A stretch of DNA of 64,000 nucleotides from Symbiodinium natans (lineage: Eukaryota > Sar > Dinophyceae > Suessiales > Symbiodiniaceae): NCBI GenBank assembly GCA_905221605.1, contig CAJNDS010002181.1:2501-66500 (forward strand), written 5' to 3'. Positions 11,741 to 21,137 of the stretch are shown piece by piece. The position numbers and the translations under genes are program-made. Every line of letters starts with the position of its first letter. Within the stretch, counting starts at the first letter, position 1. The notes under the pieces were generated by a model that did no database searches, was not told the origin of the DNA, and saw only the letters and a list, made by a program, of their open reading frames with translations.

Positions 11741-12485
11741 GCCAAAAGCAGAACGCCCATAAATTTCCTAAACGCCCGAAATCACCCGTATTCGCCCATA
11801 AAAACCCGTAAAAAACCAAACGACCAAAAACAATTGGGTTGTTGGGGCTCCAGGAAGTACTCCTAGTACATACATGCTTGAGCCCCAGAAACGACCTTTT
11901 AAGAAGCCCCTTCAAATAAGAAGGCCCAAGCATGAGATTTAAAATAGGGACTGCTGAGTATCTGCCTGGGAAAAATCTGCCTTTTCGTGTATCCTTGGTC
12001 GTTGATCCCGTCCGATGTTCCGGTTTAGGGTTTAGGGTTAAGGGTTTAGGGTTTAGGGTTTAGGGTTTAGGGTTTCCATGTTTGGCTGTTTTTGCTTGCT
12101 GACGTGTCTTCTTTATGAGGAGTACGAAGGGAGTAGGATCAAGCCATCCATATGTCTTGAGCACCGCCATGTCTTGCTCTGAAGGGTTTAGGGTTTAGGG
12201 TTTAGGGTTTAGGGTTTAGGGTTTAGGGTTTAGGGCTTAGTATTGAAGGTTTGGGCGGTGAAGAGTCCATGGCCTTCTTGGAGGTTCGTTGTCGTCATCC
12301 GGGTCCCTAAACCCTAAACCCTAAACCCTAAACCCTAAACCCTAAACCCTAAACCCTAAACCCTAAACCCTAAACCCTAAACCCTAAACCCTAAACCCTA
12401 AACCCTAAACCTTCAAGTTCCGGGCCATACGCCGAACTCGCACCACCAGGCCCTGAAAGTTCCGCCAGTATTCCCATGTAACCCA
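11741..12485. repeat. Spacers with three telomere-type arrays
   Basis: TTTAGGG arrays lie at 12,023-12,076 and 12,185-12,238, and an opposed CCCTAAA array lies at 12,304-12,412. Spacers of about 65-110 bp separate them. No gene seen; the 74-codon minus frame at 11,709-11,933 lies partly in the preceding repeat. Confidence 0.75.
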
Positions 12486-12682
12486 ACCTTGGGGACTAAA
12501 TGAACCCCAAAAGGGTTTTCTGGTTCATATACCTTACTAAGAAATAAGAACCCTAAAAGTGTATTCTGGCTCATATACCTTACTAAGAATTAAGAACCCT
12601 AAAAGGGTTTAGGGTTCATATACCTTGGTATGAATGATAGTAGTCAATGACCCCAATCTTAGGGTTCATGTCGCCCCCAAGA
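12486..12682. repeat. MITE-like hairpin element, CTTGGGGAC family, copy 3
   Basis: Left end CTTGGGGACTAAATGAACCC; right end GGGTTCATGTCGCCCCCAAG. The interior is expanded by about 2.5 tandem copies of a segment of about 60 bp (TTCATATACCTTACTAAGAA, followed by AAGAACCCTAAAAG), which explains its greater length compared with copies 1 and 2. Confidence 0.6.
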
Positions 12683-13122
12683 GTTAGGGCAACCTTTCGG
12701 GCAGGCGCGGGGTTTGTAGGGGAGTCGCCTCGTCAAGAAAGGGTCCTAGCACATCTCCCTCTGAACCCCTAAAAACCCCAGACTCTCAAGGCCTCTAAAC
12801 CCTGAACCCTGAACCCTGAACCCTGAACCCTGAACCCTAAACCCTAAACCCTAAACCCTATACCCTGAAAGGGAAAAAGAGGGGTGTCCATCTCTGCCCA
12901 CACAACCGGCCAGTCAGCGAAATGGAGTGAGAGGCGCGCGGCCAGGCTTGCAAGACTCTCCCTGGGTGTAGGGTTTAGGGTTTTAAGGGTTTAGGGTTTA
13001 GGGTTTAGGGTTAAGGGTTACGGGTGCAGGGTTTAGGGTTTAGACTGTAGGTTTTCAGGCACTACAATCGCATTTACTTCCGTTTTTACCTGGGACCGAT
13101 TGGTGTTTGGGGTGCCAACCGC
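12683..13122. repeat. CCCTGAA block and TTTAGGG block
   Basis: CCCTGAA/CCCTAAA units at 12,797-12,863 and TTTAGGG units at 12,968-13,040 flank unremarkable spacer. Confidence 0.65.
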
Positions 13123-13234
13123 ACTTGAAGGTTCATGGGTGCTTCGAAGTAGGGCTACGAGTACACCAAATAAAGACATTGCCGTCGTAACTCTACATAG
13201 AGCCCTACTCATGAGTACCCATGAACCTCCAAGT
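13123..13234. repeat. MITE-like hairpin element, ACTTGGAGGTTCA family, copy 2
   Basis: The best-preserved member. About 34 bp at each end are inverted copies with few mismatches, reading ACTTGAAGGTTCATGGGTGC then AAGTAGGGCT from the left, and its complement ACTTGGAGGTTCATGGGTAC then GAGTAGGGCT from the right. The loop is about 44 bp and non-coding. Confidence 0.7.
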
Positions 13235-16200
13235 ACATGGTTGAGAAGTTTTGTGTGCCAGCCTTGAGGACGGCAAAACAGCCTAAACCCAAAACTGCTT
13301 GTTGCTTCAGGGTTTACAGTCCCTAACCCCCCCCCCCCCCCCCAAACCCTAAACGCTAAACCCTAAAACGCTTAGGATTTAGAATTTAGGGAACGTTTAG
13401 GTTTTAGGGGTTTGGGGTTTAGCATAGAGACTCGGAAAGCATAAACAAAAAGATCTAAACCCGACACGCTAGTTTAGGGTTTACAGGGGGCATGCCGTTC
13501 TCAGGGGCTCATGTTTTTTAGGTTTTTTGAAGAATCTGAAGCCAATCAAAAGCGCACCACTTCTTCCCGGGCTGGGCGACTTGCTTTCTTTTTTTTGGGT
13601 GGGCTCCACACCCTACACCCCTTTTGTTGGAAGTCCAACCCTAAACAATGCACCCCAAACCCTAAACCCTATATGTAGGGTACCCGAACAGGGACCTTCA
13701 TTTATTCCCTAAACCCTAAACCCTAAACCCTAAACGGTAAACCCTAAACCCTAAACCCTAAACCCTTAAGTTAAGGGCGGCTTAGGTGATCAGGAGAACA
13801 TCAGAAAAGAGAGTCCTGAGCCATGCTCCATAGCCCTGCGGCCGACTTCCGTCATCCCCGGTACTCAGAAAGGATTGCGACGCACTGAGGGTAAAAGGCG
13901 GTTTCGGTTTAGGGTTTAGGGTTGAGGGTTGAGGGATAAGGGTTTAGGGTTTAGGCTTTAGGGTTTAGGGTTTAGGGTTTAGGGAACCCTGAACCCTAAA
14001 CCCTGAACCCCTCAACCTCAACACCCCCGACAAAACTCCCTGCCAGGATGGTGCGTGAAACAATGAGTGGCCTAGGGACTGCACGGGCGTGTAAGAGAGG
14101 GCGTCTGTGTAGAGGAGTTTGGGGTTTAGGGTTCAGGGGGTGCCCCCCTAAGCCCTAAAACCCCTAAACCCTGTAGGGTTCTAGGTTTGAGGTGCGGTTT
14201 GGCGTTCAGGGTTTACGCTTTAGGGTTGAGGGGTTTTAGGTTTTTAGGGAGCCCGGACTTCAAAAAGGGCTTATGGACTCCCTGAGCCACATATGAGTGC
14301 TATGACTACGGCATAAACATGTCTCTGGGCGTGTCTCTCTTTCTCTATAATCTGCTACATATGTAGATACATATATGTAAGCATATTGTAAAAATCCGCC
14401 CAGGCCTCGGGCCAAGGGTCCCCCCCCCCCCCCCCGTCCAAAGACCTCCCTACCCCACCCTGGACAAGGTTGGCTTGTTCTTCTTGCTTTGCCACTCCCA
14501 CGTTTGGGGTGCCTGGTCTCTACATGATCTCCGGTTTGGGTTGGATTGCCGCGGGGAGGCCGAGACGGGTCGCACAGCGTTGAAATTCTACACATACGTA
14601 TATTACACTTGCGTGTATGTTCGGTTTGCACTCAACCGTGTCTTCGAATGCGCAGGTTTTTGCGCAGTTAGAGTTAGGGCAACATGGTAACGTTACTGAG
14701 GGTACTGTCTTCCATACTTCTGAGTGCCCATGAAACCTTCGAGTACGTAACCTTAGAAATTGCTAGCTATTTAGTATTCGGGTTTTCTGGGGTTACCTAT
14801 GCCTGGGTCTCAGATTCTGGGATTTTGAGGGCCCAGAAGCCGTAGGGTAGGGCTTAGGGTGTGAGTTTAGGTGTTGGGGGGGGTAAGGGCGTTTATATGT
14901 TTGGGTGGGTAGGGTTTAGGGGTTTTGGGGGTAAGGGTGGGCTTTAGGGGATGTAGGGTCAAGGGTCTTCAACCCTCGCCGAGTACCAGTGGGTCTTGGA
15001 GAATCCCAATCTCTAAGAACTACTCGGGACTGGATACAGTCCGGGGGGCTGTCTTCCAAGAGAAACGAGCTTCTGGCCCAGGGTTTAGCAAGCTTTCCTG
15101 CATGGTACAGCTTGCACGAGGCCGCCGACTGTATCCAAGTACGCAAAATTCCGAAACATGCCGCTGCCAGAATCGGCTGCTTGGGACCTGTATAGGGTTT
15201 CAGCTTAAGTGTGTGGGCAAAGATGCTTGACCCTTAGGCCCGCAACCCTATACCCATTTCGGGCTTTGGTAACTGGTTTCCCCTTGCGTTTAGGGTTTAG
15301 GGTTTAGGGTTTAGGGTTTAGGGTTTAGGGTTTAGGGTTTAGGGTTCCCCTAGACCTCCAAACTAACCCCCGAGTGGCGTATACATAGCACGCTGGACTC
15401 TTCTGTGCCAAGAGGCCTGTGCTTTTAGGGTTTAGGGTTTGGGGTTTAGGGTTTAGGGTTTAGGGTTTAGCATTTGCTTCAGGAACCTCAAAAAGCCGAA
15501 CCTCCCTCAAGAATAAGGAACATCACAACTATAATGGTCATGATCCATTCGACATGTTGGGTGGGTATGTGCGGCTTTGGAAGCCCTAAACCCTGACCCC
15601 TAAACCCTAAACTCCAAACAAGACCAACACCCTAAACAAGACCTAAACCCTAAACCCTAAACCCTAAGCCGTAAACCCTAAACCCTAAACCCTAAACCCT
15701 AAACCCTACATCCCCAAACCCTAAACCCCAAGGACTAGGCTCGGACAGCCGATGCTGGCAGGGGAGAAGCCTCTGAGCAATTCTGAAACTTCGGGCCCCC
15801 ACTCAGGGGTTCCTATACCTAATCAGTTTTTGTCTTTTCGTTTCTTACTTAGGGTTTAGGGTTCAGGGTTCAGGGTTTAGGGATTAGGATTCAGGGTTTG
15901 GGGGGCTTGGGGCTTAGGGCTTCAGGGCTTAGGGTTTAGGTCTTAGGGTCTAGGGCTTAGGGTTCAGGGTTTAGGGCCGGGGGGCCGGGCGGGGTGGTTG
16001 GATTCAAAAAACCTGCGCAGGTTCTGAGAGAGCGCTGAAGACAGGAGACCCGAACCCTCTCAAGCTCGCCAAAACAGTGCAGCCCGGTGGGCGCTTCAAC
16101 TTCGTAAACCCTAAACCCTAAACCCTACACTCTGGACTGTAAACCGACTTCCTGCCACATTTCCTCAAGAAGTTAGAGCTCTGCTCGCCTGATATATACA

Positions 16201-16494
16201 AGGGCTTGCTGAGTTTCAGGAGCGTTTTTTTCGGTAGGGGGGTATGGCTAAGCGCCCAGCCCAGGTGTTCAGGAAAAAGGTACAAGAGTAGCAACAAACC
16301 AAGCAACACTTATGACAGTAAGAACTAACGTTGGAAAGAGTGCGCAGCACATGGACCGACACCATCTAATCTAAACTCTGAAGCGTCCGAACACGAGCCA
16401 GTCTTGTGAAGAGTGCCCACGCGGGCGGCCAAGAAGGCTACAGACGCCCATGTCCTGTGTCCTGTGAACATCTTCCCCGGTGGGAAGTCTAGGG
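13235..16494. other. Telomere-like arrays and spacers, no recognised gene
   Basis: Arrays: CCCTAAA at 13,703-13,767 and 15,636-15,732; TTTAGGG-type at 13,909-13,992, 15,290-15,348, 15,424-15,474 and 15,849-15,975 (mixed variants). C17 and C16 tracts lie at 13,327-13,343 and 14,420-14,435. At 15,031-15,041 and 15,127-15,137 an 11-bp inverted pair TGGATACAGTC bounds a 107-bp segment. The 123-codon minus frame at 14,260-14,631 crosses the C16 tract, is paralleled by frames on the other strand, and shows no motifs. Confidence 0.5.
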
Positions 16495-16618
16495 TACAAG
16501 CAGGGGCCCCCTTACTATACTAACCGTACTTAAGGGAGTTAGAACTTAGATAGGAAGACTTATAACCCAATTTAGGGCCTTTAGAACCCTACTCCTAACT
16601 AAGGGGCCCCTACTTGTA
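16495..16618. repeat. MITE-like hairpin element, TACAAGTAGGGGCCCC family
   Basis: The left end TACAAGCAGGGGCCCCCTTA and the inverted right end TACAAGTAGGGGCCCCTTAG match at about 17 of 20 positions around an 84-bp AT-richer loop. A single complete copy is seen in this window. Confidence 0.5.
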
Positions 16619-17635
16619 GAGGGAGCCGAAACCCTAAACCTGCAAGTCGATGTAGATGCGGGGGCATCGAGTCTGCCGCAGGTAGGGGATATGTTTGCCT
16701 GGCATGGCCTACCTCAGCAGACTCCATTCAACTCGCTCCTTGCGCGAGCAAACCCCGACGACCCAGGATCCATGTGTGCATCTTCCGTTGTCGACTAGGA
16801 GATCATCAAACCCTAAACCCTAAACCCTAAACCCTAAACCCTAAACCCTAAACCCTAAACCCTACACGGGTCGTGTGCGTTCGGGGAAGGGGGGTACGGG
16901 CCGGGGTTTAGGTTTTAGGGTTTCGAGCAAACTTTGGTTGTCAGATTCTTCAAAAAGAACTTCTTAAAGGACATCCTGATGTAGTACAAATCTGGGCATT
17001 TTTTCTTGAACTGGTGCTTGGCTGAGGAACCAAGAACCCAAAAAAAGAACACGCGACGGTCACTGGGCTTCCTTGATGAGCCTATTATAAGCCCTAAGCC
17101 CTAAGCCCTAAGCCCTAAACCCTAAACCCCAAACCCCAAACCCTAAGCCCTAAACCCTAAACCCAAAACCACAAACCCTAAACCCCAAACCCTAAAGGCC
17201 CTAAAATGTGAGCCTACGCACATAGATCCACCATGTCAGCCTCGTGTCTTGATTGCCTGTCTCAAGCTCTCAAGCTCAGCCACCATGAACTTCCGGAGCT
17301 GCGCGATGTCCTCGGAAGCCAGGGGTTAGGGATGTTTGTCTGGGTTTAGGGTTTAGGGTTTAGGGTTTAGGGTTTAGGGTTTAGGGTTTAGGGTTTAGGG
17401 TTTAGGGTTTAGTGTTTAGGGTTTAGGGTTTAGGGCTTAGGGCTTAGGGCTTCGGGTTTAGGATTTAGGGTTTAGGCTTCTACTTCCGGCTACTCTCCCT
17501 ACAGGCCCTGCACCAATATTGGGTTCTTGGGAACCCGGGCGCAAATACCCCCGAAGCCTTACGAAGCCTTTGTGCACGAAAACAGAACCCGAAAAAGAAG
17601 AGTCTCTACCGCCTGTTGAGGAAAAATCCCAAACC
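16619..17635. other. Telomere-like arrays and spacers, no recognised gene
   Basis: CCCTAAA array at 16,808-16,866; degenerate CCCTAAGC/CCCCAAA block at 17,094-17,195; TTTAGGG array at 17,341-17,460. The opposite-strand frames at 17,458-17,788 are repeat translations. Confidence 0.6.
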
Positions 17636-17920
17636 CTAACCCAAAAACCCGAAAACCCGAAAACCCAAAAACCCAAAACCCTCAAACCTTCAAACCCTCA
17701 AACCCTCAAACCCTCAAACCCTCAAACCCTCAAACCCTCAAACCCTCAAACCCTCAAACCCTCAAACCCTAAAAACCTAAAACCCTAACACCCTAAAACC
17801 CTAAAACCCTACAGTAAACCCTAGAACCCTAGAACCCTAGAACCCTAGAACCCTAGAACCCTAAAACCCTAAAACCCTAAAACCCTAAAACCCTAAAACC
17901 CTAAAACCCTAAAACCCTAA
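17636..17920 (-). repeat. Octamer-type telomere variant arrays
   Basis: Three successive homogenised blocks of 8-bp units: CCCTCAAA (about 17,680-17,768), CCCTAGAA (about 17,819-17,860) and CCCTAAAA (about 17,861-17,920). The unit length changes from 7 to 8 while each block is internally uniform, which points to local amplification and not drift of a heptamer array. Confidence 0.85.
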
Positions 17921-18107
17921 AGCCGAAACAATGAACCGGTTTAGGGTTCAGGGTTTGGGGTTTAGGGTTTAGGGCTAAAACTCTTCCGCCGAATGACCAT
18001 CATACTCACGGAGGTCGTGCGTCGGAACTGAAGCACCGCCTGAAAGAGTGCAGGTTTCGGGTTTAGGGTTTAGGGCTTAGAGTTTAGGGTGTAGGGTTTC
18101 CCAGATC
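17921..18107. other. Short spacer with TTTAGGG patches
   Basis: TTTAGGG patches at 17,939-17,973 and 18,059-18,098 flank about 85 bp of unique sequence. No gene. Confidence 0.5.
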
Positions 18108-18203
18108 TTCCAAAACCCCTTGATTCAGGTACATACAATACTTTAGACTAAGGATCAGTCTGATGAATTAAATAGTATTCCTTAATTCAAGGGTTTTGGG
18201 AGG
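18108..18203. repeat. Hairpin element with CCAAAACCCCTTGA ends
   Basis: The left arm CTTCCAAAACCCCTTGATTC (18,108 on) faces an inverted right arm ending GGGTTTTGGGAGG (to 18,203). The arms also share GTATT/AATAC farther in. Length 96 bp; single copy seen. Confidence 0.5.
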
Positions 18204-18681
18204 TTTTTTGGTTTAGGGATGTTCTGTGTGTTGCATGTTTGCAAGCTTTGTGTGTGGAGGGGCGGAAGGGAGGGGGGGTGGGGACGGGGTAGGGGGCTTA
18301 GGTTGTCTTTGGGTTGGAGGTTCTGGCTTTAGGGGCTTGGAGTAGGAGGCGGCCTTTGGGGTTTGGGGTTTTCTGGGTTCTGGGTCTTGGGGTTTTGGGG
18401 TTCGAGGTTAGGGTTTGGTGCTTTGAGACCCTGAATCCGAAACCCTAAGCCCTATACCCGAAACCCGAGACCCTAAACCCTAAACCCTCTCCAAGATTTG
18501 GGCTCAGGTTCAGGGATTCGGAGCTCGGAACTAGGGTTCGGGTGCCCAGCACTCACCTGCTGGTAACCCTACATACTGCAAAGGTCAGGAGCCCAATCCC
18601 AAAGCAGAAGCAGCTACCTAAACCCTAAACCATGCAAGCCTGCACAAGGTTCATGAACCCTGAACCCTGAACCCTTAGAGC
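18204..18681. other. G-rich spacer with degenerate repeats, no recognised gene
   Basis: 18,240-18,420 is strongly G-rich on the plus strand (GGGGTTTTGGGGTT and GGGTTTGGGG words). A CCCTAAACC-type patch follows to about 18,490. No coding signal. Confidence 0.5.
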
Positions 18682-18765
18682 ACCTGGGACTCTATTACTA
18701 TATATACCTACCCAAATTAGTAGGTAGAACCCACAAAACTGTTGTACAGAGAGTCCCAGCTAGGG
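18682..18765. repeat. Small hairpin element with CCTGGGACTCT ends
   Basis: Inverted words CTGGGACTCT and AGAGTCCCAG bound an AT-rich core that itself contains TACCTACC and GGTAGGTA-like inverted words. A C16 tract follows at 18,774-18,789. Confidence 0.4.
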
Positions 18766-19255
18766 TTCTGAAACCCCCCCCCCCCCCCCAGCAAGCTTTC
18801 ATCGGAGGCGCATCAACCAACTCGGGCACGGAGAGGTAGTCACGGGCGTGGAACATAATCTCAGGGTAGTCCACCTGGGGGATCTTTGGGGGCTTGCGGG
18901 TTTTGGGCTTAGAGTTTGGGGTTTGGGGGTTAGGGAGCTGAGGACTTATACAGCTTCACGGGGCTTAGGGCTGTAGAGCTTCTTTTGGGGGCAAATAGGC
19001 CCTTCATAGGGTTTCGGGCTTTAGAGGTGTTGCAGTCGGCTGTGCATGGTCGAGACAAAAACCCTACGCGGACCCGACCCGGCAACAACTCCAAAAAGTA
19101 GGGCTTAGTGTTGAGGGTCGAGGGCAGTATGTAATCCTTCCAGGATGGGCGATCATACTCCATAACACCCTGAAACAAGGTCCTTTTCTTGGGTTGACTT
19201 TGGGGACTATCAGGCCTCATAACCCATCCTGGTTGGCCTTGGCCGCAGCTCATCC
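18766..19255. other. Spacer without recognised gene
   Basis: Relatively unique sequence with a 115-codon minus-strand frame (18,930-19,277) in which I recognise no domain. It runs into the hairpin element to its right, so I do not call a gene. Confidence 0.35.
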
Positions 19256-19406
19256 AAGGGTAGTTACATGGTCCCACAAAACAACAAAAACCCTACTGGT
19301 CCCTCCTTTTCTACCCCTTATAAACCCTATACCAACTAAGAGCCCCTACTTCAGAACCTGTTGAGGGAGGTCAGGGACCTTATTCAGGGCCCGTGTAACT
19401 ACCCTT
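19256..19406. repeat. MITE-like hairpin element, AAGGGTAGTTACATGG family
   Basis: The left end AAGGGTAGTTACATGGTCCC and the inverted right end AAGGGTAGTTACACGGGCCC bound 151 bp. The same left end recurs at 24,091-24,110 without a visible right partner, which indicates a dispersed family. Confidence 0.6.
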
Positions 19407-19769
19407 AGAGCTCAATTCCGGCCTGCGTAGTATGAAACCCTAAACCCTAAACCCTAAACCCTAAACTTCTGAGTCGCGCTTCCAAGCCATGAAATGGAGA
19501 ACATGGCAGGCCCCACTTCTCCAAAGCATGGTTTGGGGTTTAGGGTTTAGGGTTTAGGGTTCGGATGGTTTGCAGGTATAGCAAGCACGAAACCGAAACC
19601 GAGACACGCATGACCATGAAGGGAGGGTTCTTGCCCCTTACCCCAGTGTCTTGAGTTTTAAGGGAGGGGCCTGTGGTTATAGCTAGATCTGGGTCATACG
19701 TGGCATCACTTACGTCAGGCCAGACGTCCCTGATCTTTACTTGGCATAGCAAGCTCTCCCTGTTGCCCT
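19407..19769. other. Spacer with coding-like minus frame of uncertain status
   Basis: A CCCTAAA patch (19,436-19,467) and a TTTAGGG patch (19,531-19,562) lie here. The minus-strand frame at 19,540-19,797 contains a Cys/Lys-rich stretch (WDCKMKGNRESLLCQVKIRD) and is followed on the minus strand by GTAAGT at 19,708-19,713, a good splice-donor match. It may be a fragment of the same decayed gene as the next entry. Confidence 0.3.
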
Positions 19770-20270
19770 TCATCTTGCAGTCCCAGCTGCAACGCACATA
19801 ACATCCACATCAATGTTCTGCATGGTGAAGACGAGCTCTTCATCCTAGAAGCCGTCGGAGTCCATGATATTGAGGCCATGACTAGGATTCAAAAAGACAT
19901 CCTGTCCTTTAGGACAGGATGCAGGAAATACATACTTCCCTGCTTTGCATGATTTAAAGAAAGTGATTTCGGCAAGGCTCACATGAGGACCAGATTTAGA
20001 TCCAGAACAGAACGGACTCTATAGCTGCTACCTGCCGAGGCATCCCCTATAGCCATCGGGTCCGAAGCACAGAGGAGGTCCATGTTTGGTACCATTGTGA
20101 AATTTCTCTTTCACAAAGAACATACTAAACAGTTTTGGGTGATCCAGAATTCCAGATGCTAATAATGGACCCTCTGGGGGCATAGCCCGTTTAGGGCGCA
20201 TAAGATCATGACCACCTGTAACCACGGGACTCGTTTTGCACCAGGCAATCGTCAACTCCGTGTGAACCCG
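19770..20270 (-). pseudogene. Decayed coding-like frame with three in-frame TAG codons
   Basis: I do not recognise the protein. Read on the minus strand from about 20,267 to the TGA at 19,770-19,772, one frame stays open for 166 codons apart from three TAG triplets, at 20,028-20,030, 20,019-20,021 and 19,845-19,847. The composition is protein-like on both sides of each stop (for example HPKLFSMFFVKEKF, then SLAEITFFKSCKAGKYVF, then DEELVFTMQNIDVD), unlike the repeat-derived peptides elsewhere. A perfect 10-bp hairpin (CATCCTGTCC/GGACAGGATG, 19,900-19,922) lies inside it. It could be a pseudogene, exons of a spliced gene, or a frame in which TAG is read through. The ORFs of the LTR element use TAG and TGA as stops, so a simple code change is unlikely. 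Confidence 0.3.
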
Positions 20271-21023
20271 ATCTCAGGTGGGGCCACACGCAATCCCTAG
20301 AGGAGTACCTGGACTTGGGTTAAGGCTAATGGTGTAGGGTTTAGGGCTTACGAGTTAGGGTTCAGGGCTTAGGGTTTCTCGTGTAAGTTGTGTGCCAAGT
20401 CCGAGGCCTAAGCCAAAAACCCGAAAGCCTCTGCTTTACTAAGCCGAGGCCAACTGCAGGAGACAGGACCGATCGCAGGGTTGCCAAGTGGAACTTCGAC
20501 AGATGCTTTTCTCCCAGCATATGAATTTTGTCCCTGCAGCCCGAAGTTATGGCCCCTTTGGGTGTCCGACGATCACTTGAAGGCTTGTAGTTAGGGTGCC
20601 CCAGAATAAGGGACCACAACTTTGAGAGCTGCCCATATAAAGGCAGTCCTACGTTAGGGGCCTGTTGTGGGGTTTAGGGTTTAGGGTATTTCCCTGTGTT
20701 GCTTCTACAGTCTACGCAAAGCAGTGCTCATGGAGCAACCCAAAACCCTAAACCCTAAACCCTAAACCCTAAACCCTAAACCCTAAACACGACAACTTCC
20801 GAATGCGGACAGACATCTCCCCGAAAGCTTCGAGCTGCTGTGCTCTTATTTTTACGGGGTATAAGGAGGGACCCCTAGGTCGGACCCTTAGTCTTATTCC
20901 CCTATATAACACTTATGTACACCTTATTATAGTCCCCAAATACCTGAGAAGCCCCTAAAGCCCCAAAGAACCCCCTAAGGCCCTTAAGAAGGTTCCCTCC
21001 TTCAGTTCCCTGATACTTAAGCT
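20271..21023. other. Spacer without recognised gene
   Basis: Includes an 85-codon minus frame (20,362-20,619) of protein-like composition but unknown family, a CCCTAAA patch (20,738-20,788) and a possible inverted pair: AAGGAGGGACCCC at about 20,870 and GGTTCCCTCCTT at about 20,992-21,003. The left end of that pair recurs at 37,739-37,753. Confidence 0.4.
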
Positions 21024-21137
21024 TGGGGTTTAGGGTTTAGGGTTTAGGGTTTAGGGTTTAGGGTTTAGGGTTTAGGGTTTAGGGTTTAGGGTTTAGGGTT
21101 TAGGGTTTAGGGTTTAGGGTTTAGGGTTTAGGGTGTA
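21024..21137 (+). repeat. TTTAGGG array
   Basis: About 16 consecutive perfect TTTAGGG units. Confidence 0.95.

Noticed and set aside
14475-14690. Cys/Tyr-rich small secreted-like protein
   Set aside because: The overlapping opposite-strand frame is longer, the sequence starts beside a C16 tract, and no signal peptide or homologue is recognisable.
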